NCBI GenBank assembly: GCA_029964075.1
Contig: CM057133.1
Span: 18,810,699 to 18,874,698 of the forward strand
From: Patiria pectinifera
Taxonomy: Eukaryota; Echinodermata; Asteroidea; Valvatida; Asterinidae
Length of the DNA stretch: 64,000 bases
Direction of reading: 5' to 3'
How positions within the stretch are numbered: position 1 is the first letter of the stretch; every line of letters starts with the position of its first letter. Shown here piece by piece: positions 21,352 to 32,199 of the stretch. The position numbers and the translations under genes are program-made. The notes under the pieces are model-generated. The model did not search any database. It saw only the letters and a list, made by a program, of their open reading frames with translations, and was not told the origin of the DNA.

Positions 21352-22270
21352 CTAGTCCGAGGTCCGATTGTATGAAGGTTCTGTGATCCGAAGGTTCGAT
21401 AGTCCGAATACAAAAGAGGTTTGTTAAATCCGAAAATGAAATAAAAATTAAAAGGAAAAAAATATTGCAACCTGATGCCACAGTTTTAATCATACCATCT
21501 AAATGAAGGTCATTCATTGCAGAAATGATGATAAGACATGAATCTGGGACTAAGAAACATTTCCAATTTTGTTAAGAAATACTTGGACAATTTTCTCGAC
21601 TCTCCATAGATCGCGGAAGTGGCGTCGGGTTGCAACATTTTTTCCAAATAAAGTATTATTAAGGTTCATTAATCCAACTATTTGATGCAATAGTCAGAAG
21701 GTTCATTAATCCGAAGGTTCAATAGTCCAAAGGTCCATTATCCGAAGATTCGGTAGGGCCTAGTCCGAATTTAGATTAAGGTTAATCAGCCCAAAGGTTC
21801 AATAGTCCATGGAGGTAGAATAAATAAAGTTCATTATAGTACGAAGGTTCTTTATTCCAAATTGACCAATATGTTAGTTTCCAAAGTCGGAAAATACGAT
21901 AAGGATCAATAAGTTTGTATCGACAAGAAAGTCCATTAGTCCTAATCGACTAGTATAACTATAAGGGCCGATAGTCCGAATCAACAGTGTCAGACTGACG
22001 AGCCGTATTGTCCATTCGAACTATCAAGCCTTATTGTCAATTCTGACTATCGAACCTTATTGCCAGTTTGGACTATCGAACCCTACCATATATTCAGACT
22101 ATCGAGCCTTCGGATTATGAGCCTTATTTTATTTTCAGACTAATCCTTTGGAATATCGAACCTTCGGATTATCGGACCTTCGGACTATTGAACCTTCGGA
22201 CTAACGAACCTTCGGACTAATGACCCTTCGGACTAAAGAGCCTTCGGAGTATCGAACCTTTAGACTATTG
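21352..22270. mobile_element. Element built of inverted arrays of a ~20-bp motif
   Basis: The left half (about 21352-21860) carries many copies of CCGAAGGTTCAATAGTC-like words in forward orientation; the right half (about 22000-22270) carries the same words inverted (GACTATCGAACCTTCGGA). Copies are densest at the outer ends, with degenerate AT-rich DNA between. No coding potential and no obvious target duplication. Confidence 0.75.
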
Positions 22271-22345
22271 GGCTGTAACCGTCTGACAATTTGTCATGTG
22301 TGTGGTTCAGATACAGCATGTATGTTATTTACGTACTACGTAGGC

Positions 22346-22853
22346 TAGCCCCATAAATGTAGCCAATTTACTGGACTACCTCCGTAAATAAAGGCCACAC
22401 TTGGAACATGTACCCGAAAATGTAGAACTTTGTCCAGTTCTTATTTTTACATTTAGACTTTCTTTGTTGTTTATTTACACTTTAGAAGCACACTGAGCCT
22501 CATCCCAGTTTAAGTAATAGAAAAGTAGTCCCTCCTTTTTCAAACATCCATATTTCGGGTAATTTGCAGGTTCGTTTGCACATATGTTTGCGTATCTACC
22601 GGTAAATTCCGACACAAAATTACACGAACGAAGAATAGACGTCTGATAAATGCAGGACTTCTTTTTCTGTTGCTTATCAAGAGGGTGAGTTTGCTTCCAA
22701 GTTCTAAAGCGTAAATAAACTACAAATATAGTCTAAATGTGAAAATCAAAATTTGACAAAGCTCTTCATGTTTGGGTACATGTTCCAAGTGTATGTGGCC
22801 TTTAATTACGGAGGTACATGTAGTCCAGGAAATTGGCCACATTTATGGGGCTA
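22346..22853. mobile_element. Foldback MITE, ~508 bp
   Basis: Inverted ends of about 90 bp: TAGCCCCATAAATGT, TGGACTACCTCCGTAA and ACTTGGAACATGTACCC appear in that order on the left and inverted on the right, the right copy having small insertions. A TA duplication is possible if the first two bases are counted as target. Confidence 0.8.
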
Positions 22854-23026
22854 TACATATACATGCTTACTGACTACCACTAGACTTTCTCCGTATTGTG
22901 GAGTGAGCTGTATAAATTCGCTGCATCATTTGCGTGTGGGGGAAAGAGTTGTGTATTTTTTTTATTCCTCCGTGATTTAACTTGCATAAATTTCACTATT
23001 CTGGCGATTCGTAGACACACTGAAAA

Positions 23027-23340
23027 GATTCCCATATCTGGCCATCACTTTTTACCCTGTGCACAAACCGGATGAGACTGGTCTGAAAATTTCTAAGTCA
23101 AGTGTTTCCTCAGTAAAGACTTCAATATTTTCCCTACAAAGTTTGACCTTTTTGGACATATATGTATTATCGCTTTCTGATGGCTATCAGAAAGTGAAGG
23201 GAAAAATTAGTGATGGCCATGATATGGGAATCTTCCGACCCACTAACTTGGGCGCTAGAACTGTTTGTTGGAAGTTTGGATTTGGTCTATCCATAAAATC
23301 AAGGGAAAATAGGAATTCTAGCGCCCCAGTTAGTGGGTCT
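23027..23340. repeat. Two overlapping inverted repeats
   Basis: GATTCCCATATCTGGCCATC near 23027 pairs with GATGGCCATGATATGGGAATC near 23214. GACCCACTAACTTGGGCGCT near 23238 pairs with AGCGCCCCAGTTAGTGGGTC near 23320. Likely small foldback elements upstream of SPATA24. Confidence 0.65.
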
Positions 23341-23834
23341 AGCTCTCTAGGAGATTCGTGGCCTTGGATTGGAGGATTTTTTTCAAGGAAGGTACAGGTA
23401 TAGTCTCACAAGAACCAATTTTCAATGACTGACATGAATGCCTGTTTATTGCTGCTGGTTCTGTAGCCTTGTGAAATAGGGAACCTTTACCAGCCTTAAC
23501 ACTGTTTTCCACCTGATCACGGTTGATATTCATGCACTCTAGTAGAAGATACGTACCTGGTTAATAGATAACCAGTAACAATTAATAATAGGTTAAAGGT
23601 GATGACCCCTGACATTGCGAAAAATACAGCAGTCATTTTTGGGCAAACTCTCTGCACATTTCGCCTGAAAATGCAGGATGACTAGATGTTAGGGATACAG
23701 AATTCAGTTTTTCCAGGTCTTTGTTACCTTAACATTAGTGAATAAAGTGAAGAAAAAAGCAATTCAGATTTTGACAACTTGTTGAAATGCAGTCATGATG
23801 GTATGTGCACATAGTGACTGCAATATACTGCAAC

Positions 23835-23999
23835 CTATGGAGTACCGAAGTGTGACGTCATTTAGAACCAGAAAGTGTAGTGCAAATGAATGGAGTACGC
23901 ACGCGCGTTGGTTCACGGGCTGAATCACGCGCTAAATGTCTCTCATACTCATTTTGTGCGCGTGAGGTACTCACTTCGGTACTCCATAGGATACTGATT
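23835..23999. mobile_element. Small MITE containing a CRE palindrome
   Basis: Perfect 18-bp inverted ends CTATGGAGTACCGAAGTG and complement; 165 bp. A full TGACGTCA (CREB/CREM-type site) lies at 23853-23860 just inside the left end. It ends about 50 bp before the first SPATA24 coding exon. Confidence 0.75.
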
Positions 24000-24058
24000 G
24001 TAAATTCTAGAGCATGTATTTGGAGTAATTGCCCTTTATTCTTTTTGCAGAAATTAAA

Positions 24059-24151
24059 ATGGCCAGTACTACTGCTGAAATGTTAGTTCACAAACAACTG
24101 AGAGATGTTCTCCTGACCCAAAGACATGTATTGACTTCCTGGAAAGAACAA
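24059..24151 (+). CDS. SPATA24: SPATA24 coding exon 1
   Basis: Starts MASTTAEMLVHKQLRD, 31 codons, phase 0, donor GTAAGG. The ATG context AAAATGG has A at -3 and G at +4. The exon probably begins at 24051 after TTTTTGCAG, leaving a few UTR bases. Confidence 0.88.
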
Positions 24152-27100
24152 GTAAGGATTTTGAAAGTGTTATATTTTCACTGCAGATACTTGGGTAATT
24201 GGAACCACTCTACGATACAAGACAAGTTTCACAGGGCTGTTATTAGTCTTTGTTCAAGCTGTTATCTCTTCACAACTGCACCGTGTGAGTTTGTGTTGCC
24301 TACAGTGCAGTGGGTACCCACACAATCTCATGCGTCGAACTCTGGAGCGTGGCTATGTGGCCACGTTCACAGGTCTAGACACTTTCAAGATGAGATGAAG
24401 TTGTGAGAGGTACATGTATATAGGATCATGGGTAAAAGCTTTATTTCCTATCTGTAGTTATAAAGCAAACAGTCTTCTTTTATTTTATGGAGAAGAAAAT
24501 GTAGCTAATTCATGTACATGAACTTTGTAGATTCTCCAAGATTTGTGACGTTCAGTCTTGGTCAATGCACGCACTTTATTGTTCGTAGCCTTAACCCAAA
24601 CCCTCGCTCATCAATCCTCCCAATTCAACAAGGCAGTTTCAGAGGATTTTGGAGGATTGAGGCTGAATGGCAAAAATATAGACAGTTGATTTTGGAGGAT
24701 GCTTTGTGTTGAGGTCGTAGACTGTACCCTGCAGATAAGCAGCATTTCGCAATGTTTTACAGTGGTGGAGGATTTTGAAGGATTGAGGCAATGGTCACCC
24801 CTCAATTGAACATGTGCAGAAAATAACATGATTTTGGAGGATTGACGCTGTATCAGTTCTTCACATGGTGACAGTTGGAGGATTTTAAAGGATGGATCCT
24901 AGCTAAAAGGGCCTACCTGTAGGTGGTTTTACTGCTGACTCAACATGCCACTCCGCTCCGCATGTGCTGAGCTCAACCAATTTACAGGTACGAAAATTCA
25001 TCACAGTGCATGGCAACCAATAAGATATCAGAGGGTCAAGGCGGTTGCCTGACCTCACATACACATGAGGTCAGGCCTTCAGTCTAGGTCTAGCTTGCTC
25101 AGTTACACCCTACTTGGGTGCGGAGTGAGGAGAAGGGTACTTTTTGAAGCCCTTCCATCACTGTTTGACGGTTGTTAACATTTCTGTAGGTTGTGTAAAA
25201 TTTACTTTTGATGTTTTCCCACCAGATGCAGACAGATCAAAAAGAGACGGTAACAAAACTCGAATATGACGTGGTGGTTGAACAATTGAAGGTATTGTCA
25301 GTTAATCCTGAAACATATTAGAGCTCCACTATTTAAAGAAGAACTATTTTGTGACTTGTTCTACTTTTCACACAAATCTAATAGACTTTAAACCAAATAT
25401 AGTTATGGTAAGCACCGTCGATATATCGATATTACTCCATTCTTCGATGTTATTTTGGTATAGATATCGCCGATAGAAATTTTTTAATCGTATCAAAAGT
25501 CTCGATATTGAGGAATGATATAGAAAAAATAGAAAATGCGTCAGATTATTGCCAACAAACTCTGGCGCTACAGTGGCATAAAATGTCCAACATTTCTATT
25601 ATATGAGTTTTCCCAAAGTTATACCCTGCAAATATATACTCGAAATAAGTTTCCAATAAAACTCATCATATAATCAACCGGCTACATGTTTTTAAAAGGA
25701 ATATTTGTTGTTTTTTTTGGCCATGAAAATTGACCGTGTATTATATTGCATAAGGAGCAAATCAATAATTGTGAATAGAAAAAAATGTAGCTCCCTATTT
25801 ACCACCGGGAAGGGAACATGGACATTGCCGGCTACACTTCCATAAGTCTCACTCATTCCTTGCTAAAAACTAAGATTTTTAAGGAAACAAAATAAATATC
25901 GTAATCAATGAAAATCGCAAACATATGTGTGACGGTAAGGCCACTTGCTGTTTGAAATGAGGGCAGGTATGGACAAAACTGCTGTTAGAACTACTGAATG
26001 GTATTGTTTTGTCTTTAGTGGTGCTCTTCAGGGTATCGTCTAATACCACTTTAAAAAGCAACGTGTACTCAGTGAAGCCCAAGAACTTGGGAAAACAACT
26101 TCCAATCTTGATCGAGTTTGAGACTTTGAGTGGAACCCACAACAGATCTTGTTCCATTTGTTTAGATACTTGGTGTGAGTATTTTCTTGTCTTACGATAT
26201 GACACATTTTTTTGACTTGACAGGAGGAGAGACGGCAACATGAAGAGACAAAGTCCAGGCTAGCCAGTGAGAGTGACAAGCTACAGTTTGCCCTGGGGGA
26301 GATTGAGGTGTTGACTGCACAGCTGGAACGAGAAAAAGCAAACTTTGAACACTCGTAAGTCAGCTTGAAAAATGGCCGCCAATTGCATTTGACAGAGTCA
26401 GTTTGGCAAAGTGGACTTTTCTCACCTTCCACATCTGTGACCACATTTGGAATTACACCAAGGCAAACTTGGATTTGGATTTCAGTCTCTCCCTGAATCT
26501 GTTGGTTTCCCTGGAAAATCACTCTGGGGTTTTCCTCTTACATGTACCTGAACATTCCTTTGTCATCTTTAGGGCAATTCCACGCAAAAACAGACATTTT
26601 GTCAATCCGTAACCGACCTCATTATTATTCATAACTCGTAAACGAAGTATTTCAAAAGATGAAAGTGGAAATAAAAGGTACGACGTTTTATTTGCACTTT
26701 CATTTTTTGAAAGGAAAACGTTTCTTTATGTTTGCGAATAAGGAATGCGTGGAGGTCTGTTTAATACGGAATGACAAAATGTCTGCTTTTGTGTGGAATT
26801 GCCCTTTTGGCTTTCAATCTACAGTACATGTATACCTGTATGTACAGTATGCATTTTTTATGAACCCTTGATTTCATTACCTGAAAAAATTAAACTGAAA
26901 TGAGTCACAGACTTCCGTTCTATAAAACTCAGGAAAAATGCTTGGAAAAGTTCTTAGAATACAAGATTCTTGTGCCACTCCTGTAGACTGATCCGGCAAC
27001 CTCAATTAGAGATAGATAAGTGCTTGCTCAAAGGTCGTACATGATGCCGAGATGCATGTGTACCTCAACTGTACTATATTGGTGTGTGAAATGTGTGAGT

Positions 27101-29781
27101 ATAGTACCACCTATATCAGACGTTAAGGTATTACTGGGGAACAGCCAACATAGGGCTTGATAGCTCTGTTGGTAGAGTGCTGTCATGGTATTCCGGGTTG
27201 CAGGTGCAAACCCCGCTCCAGTCAATTGTACCATTCCATTGTTCGTGTTTGTGGTTTTAATCATATCGTTATGGATCTCATTTGCTACAGCTTTGGACAG
27301 CTAAAAGAAAAATCTGTGAAAGAAAATGTCAAAAACAGTCAGCTGAAGACAAGATTTTCAGGTAAGGCAAAAAGGCTTGAAAGGTGTCGGGGATGGTGTG
27401 CCATGCCATTGAGAGCTGTGAAATCGTTCTGAGCATCAAATGTGTTTTCTCCAAACGTATTAAAAGTGTTATGATGGACTTTTGAATTCCCCATGAGTGA
27501 AATGCCCCACTTCTTTTTTTTTGTAAAAAAAAAGAAATTGTGCACATTGTTGTGCTCCACACAACTATTTTGTTTATTGGTGAAAACAAATCTTGTTCAT
27601 ATGGATTCCTTGCACGAAATGACCCTTTCTGACCACCTCCAGAGCCCCAGTGAGAGGGACATACCGAGTGCACGTACTGGTTGACCCGCGTATGGCACAA
27701 AGTACACATGACTAATTGTATTCTGAATCTGCACAAACCTGTAATGTCTTCACGTAAGCACCAGGCTCAACGGCCACTGCATTTGAATGTCTCTCCCAGT
27801 AATCTCCCCTGACTCTCCCTTTGTAACCGTTGAGGGGTACTTGTGCACAGATTCCCATACACAGAATCAGTGGTTGTCTAAAAGCAGCTCAGAAAAATAT
27901 GTTAAAAAGCAGCTCAGAAAAATATGTTAAAATACTAAAATGGCTTCAATGTTAGGTCAAAATCTACTATACCACAGGCCTGGGTAGAAACTTCAAAATG
28001 TTACTAGATCAAGGAAGTATTTTTCAAGACTGATGCTCAATGGAAAAAGCATATATTTGCAGTTTAAATTGTTAAAAAGGTGTTTATTTGAAGTGATCCT
28101 AAGTTAAGCATTCTGCAAGAACATTCTAGTTCATCCTTATAAAATGTTGATGCAAACATGCAATAAAGCTGTACATTTATTCATGTAGTTGGACAGTCGA
28201 CTTGGGCAAATGGGAATTCAAATTGAGCATTTGATGTAAAATAAAAAATAACCATCCGTTGTGTAAAAAGCCTCTACACTGTAGACAGTGGTCAAGTGTA
28301 GACATACATGCCGAGTTCGGGCGGTCTGTTCTTGACGTGGATATATTCTTGCAAAACCCGATGGATATGAGGTGTGGATCCTGTCCCGAGTGCAGTGTTC
28401 GTGGGTCGTGTTCCCGCCGTTCAAGCGCGAGAACAGACTGCCCAAACTCGGCCAGTGTGTCCATGTTAAAGTATTAGACAGACAGACACATGTATGTACT
28501 GGACTCGAGTCTTATTCAAAAGCTTGGTATTTCATAGATACTTCTGACACTGTTGGTCTCTCCCTCCAGCCATAGAAGCCGAGAAGCAGAAACAAGACGA
28601 CGTTCTAAGCCTGAAAGACTCCCGGATAAGGGACTTGAAGCAGAGACTAGCCAAGCAGAGGGATAACCATAGACAACAAGTATGAAATATTTTGGGTTCT
28701 TTATCAAGCTATGAAGAGATAAAAATGTATGCATGATACTCACTCAACTCCTGGCCAAAGCTTGATCCTTTTTTTGGGGGAAACAATCCACAAATCTGAA
28801 GAATCCAAAATAAAAATTGGTAATTCAATAATCCGGGGTCCAGTTTCTTGTGTGTCCCTGTTCGATTTGATAGAATTCTTTAACCCTAACACACCTGAAT
28901 CCATCAAAATCCACATCCCTGTTTTGCCTCCATAATGAAAAAGTTCGGGGATTTTGATGGATTCAGGACAGTAAGCCTAGCGGTACTGCAGGATTTTAAT
29001 GGATTCAGGATACCTCAATATTGATCAGTTGGGAGACTTTGATGGATTCAGGATCTTCATAGTTTAACTCCTTGGCTTAATGTTTGGCATGTACAAGGTA
29101 TGTGTACTACACTGGTGGATTCTGATGGACTCAGGACACCAACTTTTTTTTATTTGACAAAGTGGATTTTGGCGGATTCAGGTTACTTTCTAGTAAAAGC
29201 GCTCAAGGGTGAATGCCTCCTATCTCAAAGAGTGATTATGTAAACAAAGCGCCTGCCAAACAAAAAATAGTTTGAAGTCAATATTAATGATGCTTGTGCG
29301 GCAAATTACACAGGTGTAACAGGGACACAAAATGTCACACTTATGGACCCCAAAGTTATTGAGTGGGCCAGGGCCATTTCTAAGTTAAAATTTGTGAGAT
29401 CATTAAAATTATTAGCATTGGTTTACATAATGTACTCATTTGATGTACATGTATTCCCAATATTAATGAGGTGGTTTGTTTTTATGTGAAATGCTGTCCT
29501 ATTCCTGCATATCTGAAATAATATTAAAAAGATAATGAAAGGCGGCATGTGCAACTGTTAAAAAACAAAACAACAGCGATTCCTGAGAATTCCATCAATC
29601 TCATTTTAGGTTTTATACCATCGATTTGTTAAGAATTTGGATATGACAGTTTTCTTTGCATTTGATTTACGGTTCACAGGTGTCCGAGTTGAATGTACAA
29701 TTGCAGCAAGAGGCCTACATTGCACGCACGCTGAATGCCAAGGGAACTAACCGCAAAGGATACAACAAGCCAGGCAAATGA
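24059..29781 (+). CDS. SPATA24: SPATA24 homologue, six coding exons
   Basis: Exons 24059-24151, 25226-25291, 26224-26354, 27291-27361, 28570-28679 and 29680-29781 join in frame to about 190 residues (human protein about 205). Vertebrate SPATA24 (TIPT) is a testis-rich nuclear coiled-coil protein reported to bind DNA and TBP/TBP-like factor. Diagnostic stretches are HKQLRDVLLTQ near the start, DKLQFALGEIEVLTAQLERE in exon 3 and VQLQQEAYIA in exon 6, all matching the vertebrate order. Nearly the whole protein should be coiled coil; the C terminus is basic and glycine-rich (NRKGYNKPGK). All introns are GT-AG and phases agree. The pyrimidine-rich acceptor at 24050, eight bases before ATG, implies an upstream non-coding exon. 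A MITE with a CRE site lies directly upstream. Confidence 0.9.
24591..24905. mobile_element. Iterated-motif MITE in SPATA24 intron 1
   Basis: Starts TTAACCCAAACCCTCGC at 24591. One inverted copy (AATCCTCC) is followed by about five forward copies of GGATTTTGGAGGATTGAGG spaced 40-70 bp. Same motif class as 28880-29195 and 59938-60359. The right end is not clear. Confidence 0.6.
25035..25085. repeat. Short hairpin in SPATA24 intron 1
   Basis: GCCTGACCTCA and TGAGGTCAGGC separated by a short spacer near 25046-25076. No further assignment. Confidence 0.5.
25226..25291 (+). CDS. SPATA24: SPATA24 coding exon 2
   Basis: 22 codons (MQTDQKETVTKLEYDVVVEQ then LK) between CCACCAG and GTATTG, phase 0 at both ends; aligns with the human segment around VSKEEFQAVEKKL. 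Confidence 0.85.
25292..26223. other. SPATA24 intron 2, no other gene seen
   Basis: Contains TCGATATATCGATATTACTCC and related ATATCG words near 25425-25515, similar to words in the 9.7-14.1 kb foldback. No coding exon recognised. Confidence 0.5.
26224..26354 (+). CDS. SPATA24: SPATA24 coding exon 3
   Basis: Most conserved exon: ESDKLQFALGEIEVLTAQLE. Acceptor CTTGACAG, donor GTAAGT, leaves in phase 2. Confidence 0.92.
27153..27225 (+). repeat. tRNA-like SINE head
   Basis: TAGCTCTGTTGGTAGAG (box A-like) followed by GGTGCAAACCCCGCTCC (box B-like) in an intron of SPATA24. The stems are imperfect, so it is a tRNA-derived repeat rather than a gene. Confidence 0.6.
27291..27361 (+). CDS. SPATA24: SPATA24 coding exon 4
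   Basis: Encodes FGQLKEKSVKENVKNSQLKT between GCTACAG and GTAAGG; enters in phase 2 and leaves in phase 1. Corresponds to the human segment SSVKSKVLQESSKKDQL. Confidence 0.87.
27880..27928. repeat. Two tandem copies of a ~24-bp unit
   Basis: AAAGCAGCTCAGAAAAATAT plus GTT occurs twice in direct succession in an intron of SPATA24. Confidence 0.85.
28570..28679 (+). CDS. SPATA24: SPATA24 coding exon 5
   Basis: Encodes EAEKQKQDDVLSLKDSRIRD and the following QRLAKQRDNHRQQ between CTCCAG and GTATGA; leaves in phase 0. Heptad-like charged coiled coil. Confidence 0.85.
28850..29332. mobile_element. Iterated-motif MITE in SPATA24 intron 5
   Basis: One forward CCTGAATCCATCAAAATCC at about 28894 is followed by about five inverted copies (GGATTTTGATGGATTCAGGA) near 28950, 28992, 29037, 29118 and 29163. 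A TTAACCCTAACAC start lies at 28880. Possible outer ends are TTGTGTGTCCCTGTT (28850) and the related AACAGGGACACAAAA (about 29317). Confidence 0.55.
29680..29781 (+). CDS. SPATA24: SPATA24 last coding exon
   Basis: Encodes VSELNVQLQQEAYIARTL and a basic tail, stop TGA at 29779-29781. Acceptor TTCACAG. ATTAAA occurs near 29994 as a possible poly(A) signal. Confidence 0.88.
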   Translation: MSELNVQLQQEAYIARTLNAKGTNRKGYNKPGK

Positions 29782-30536
29782 GGTGCTGCTAATTGGACAC
29801 AGTACAGAATTCGTGTATATGTGGGAAATATTTCCACCTCGGTGTTTGGTATTTTTTCCCCCTCGTTTCTTAACTGAGGGATTATTTACATTGTGCACAG
29901 ACTGGATAGAAGTGACTCACAATACAGTGTGCAGCGCTGCTCAATGCGTCTTCTTTGTCCTACCTTGCGCATCCTCCCATGTCTGAATTGGTTGATTAAA
30001 AAGACAGAAGAAATTTTTTTTTTTTTAATACTGGAGAATACACTGACAAGTGTACTGTTGATAGAAAGATGTATAGTAGAACACTACTTCAGTGTGATTA
30101 TAGTATTGAAAAAACTATTCATAAATACCTAAGACGGGTCATTCATTCCTATTGGTCAAGAGCCTGTCACGTGTCCGGTCTTAAATGGTTGGAAAAAAAA
30201 CACCGGCTGGCTGGTCTTCAACACTTTTCCAGTGTCACATGAAAATTTGACTCCTTTGGAATTGGGTCCCCTTTACCCTTTTATTGGTAGAACGTTCACA
30301 ATCCTCAGTTAACCAGTGAGTCTGTACCGGTATTTCATAGTCCTAAAATTCCGCGCCACATTGTGCAGTGCGCGCGTCAAATCTCCGTATCAGGTGATGT
30401 GTATGTCTACTCGAGAGAGTAGACATAACATAGCTAGAAGGGTGTTTAAAAAAAATATGAAGTAAAAATTGTTGAACAAAAACTTTGGACATTTTGGACT
30501 TGTTTTGACTTTTTGGCTGGAGGGTATTTTATGAAT
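29782..30536. other. SPATA24 3' flank
   Basis: Probable 3' UTR and intergenic DNA. It contains the first copy (30050-30096) of a ~47-bp word that recurs at 31456-31502. No gene. Confidence 0.5.
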
Positions 30537-30597
30537 GGGAATAAATTATGTGCTTGGCTGGTATTAAACAAGTATGGCTCAGGGGCCCTGAGCTGGT

Positions 30598-31386
30598 TTT
30601 AAGGCCAAAAAAAAAAATTCTGCTTCTGGTTAATACCCTACCTACCCTTTTTCGACAGCCCCTACCCTAGTATATTTTTCAGGAAAAATAAAAAAAAAAA
30701 CCTGAAAAACATCCATTACTACCTTTTATTCTTGACTTATTGCAGACACCTCCATATAATCGTACCAAAAAAATTGCCCCAATTAAAGGGAATGTACATC
30801 ATTGGCTTTTGCTGTAATTTTCAGAAATGAACTATTTGAGGGGTAAGTATAATAGATCAAATATTATTACAATGACATGTTTGAAGTTTTGTGTTCGAAA
30901 ATGCTGGAAAAACCAAGAAAAACAAAAATGTTCAAATAGTCTGGTTCCCTGACTCCACTAAGGATAAAATGGATCAATTTGTAGATGCCGGAAAATTGTA
31001 AAGGGAACCGGTGCAGCTGGCCTGCACCCGTTTATGACCATGTAACAAATAGCAAACAAAATTTGGACTGAAAATAAATGGTAAATTTGGAGCAGCTAAG
31101 TTGAAAAATAGTTAGGTTTTTCCAACGGTGGTCGGCCGACCACCGTAGGAAATGTATACAAAAATATCATTTTCTTGAAAATGACTTCACACCGTGTGCC
31201 ATAATTTTACAGGATGCTTTAGACTGTCATTTACCATCATCCTAGTAAGGTATTTTGTAAAAACTTGATAGTTTTATTTTTCGATGTTTGCAAATGTTGT
31301 ATATTCCCTTTAATTTCCCCCTTTCTACCTACCCTATTTTCAAATGACATGTAATCAGATTCAGAAACATTTTTCTTTGGCCTAAA
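30598..31386. mobile_element. Middle MITE of the nest
   Basis: Ends carry AAGGCCAAA / TTTGGCCT. Flanks of the inner insertion (ACCCTACCTACCC, GACAGCCCCTACCCTA on the left; CTACCCTATTTTCAAATG on the right) match the uninterrupted copy at 58662-58953. Confidence 0.75.
30787..31309. mobile_element. Inner TTAA-flanked MITE (family B, copy 1)
   Basis: TTAA at 30783-30786 and 31310-31313; inverted ends AGGGAATGTACATC / GTTGTATATTCCCT. Contains a central palindrome GTGGTCGGCCGACCAC near 31129-31144 and CTGGTTCCCTGAC near 30942. Further copies at 37935-38442 and 42190-42715. Confidence 0.85.
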
Positions 31387-32040
31387 CGTTCTTGTTTAAA
31401 ACTGGCCAAGCACATATTTATTCCCTTTACTGAATAATGTACCGACGCATGTACCGTGTACTGTTGATTGAAAGATGTATAATAGAACACTACTTCAGTG
31501 TGCTTAGACTAGCATTAATTAACTAGTAAAATGTTCTACTCCGTCCAAAGTCTGGCTTGGCCATTCAGGATCCATCACACCCTTAGAAATATTCCGGGAC
31601 GTGCAATTCTTGTGTACATGTATAATATGAGTGAGTAGGTCATAGATTATGTAGTGCCCAGTGTGTGTAACTGAAATGTATTCCACGCATGCACAGTGTG
31701 TCCAAAGTATATATTTTTCATTATTTGAAGTGTCTTTCATTATCACTTTAGAAAGAGTAACAGTTAATTCAGCATGGCTTGTATTCTTCAAACAAATTAT
31801 GACAAATGTAATGAAACTGCCGAAGAAGATGAGCAACAAAATTGCAATCAAAACCTAATGATTATTTATTGTTTAAATCAAAAGTTTGATTTTAAACCAC
31901 CAAAATATTCTTCTCAGCATTTAAATAAACTCTATTATCACAACAAACATTGAAACCAACACTATCTACAATGAACCAGAACCAAAAATAACTGCCAAAC
32001 TATCTTGTCATTTAAAAATCACCATCCTATGATAGTATAC

Positions 32041-32194
32041 AAATAATGAATGTTTGTGAGTGCAATGGTAAGAATAATTTCATTAGGTGACAGACGGAAT
32101 GTTCTATTCCACGAGGCGAAGACAAGTGGAATGGAACATTCCGTCTACCTCATGAAATTATTCTTACCATTGCACTTGCAAACATTCGTTATTT
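32041..32194. repeat. 154-bp hairpin
   Basis: Arms of about 70 bp (left AAATAATGAATGTTTGTGAG, right its complement with few mismatches) around a ~13-nt loop near 32113-32125 with GAGGCGAAGACAA. It lies between the convergent SPATA24 and GNE genes. Probably a MITE; transcribed, it would form a long hairpin RNA. Confidence 0.88.
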
Positions 32195-32199
32195 GTTTT

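Larger units (their letters stand above)
30537..31425. mobile_element. Outer MITE of a three-level nest
   Basis: Inverted ends GGGAATAAATTATGTGCTTG at 30537 with GCTGGTATTAAACAAG, and the complement ending TTTATTCCC at 31425. Almost all of its interior is occupied by the second element. Confidence 0.7.
30050..31502. repeat. Direct repeats flanking a nest of MITEs
   Basis: GTGTACTGTTGATAGAAAGA and the following TGTATAGTAGAACACTACTT occur at 30050-30096 and again, with two changes, at 31456-31502. The copies are too long for ordinary target duplications. Confidence 0.8.
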
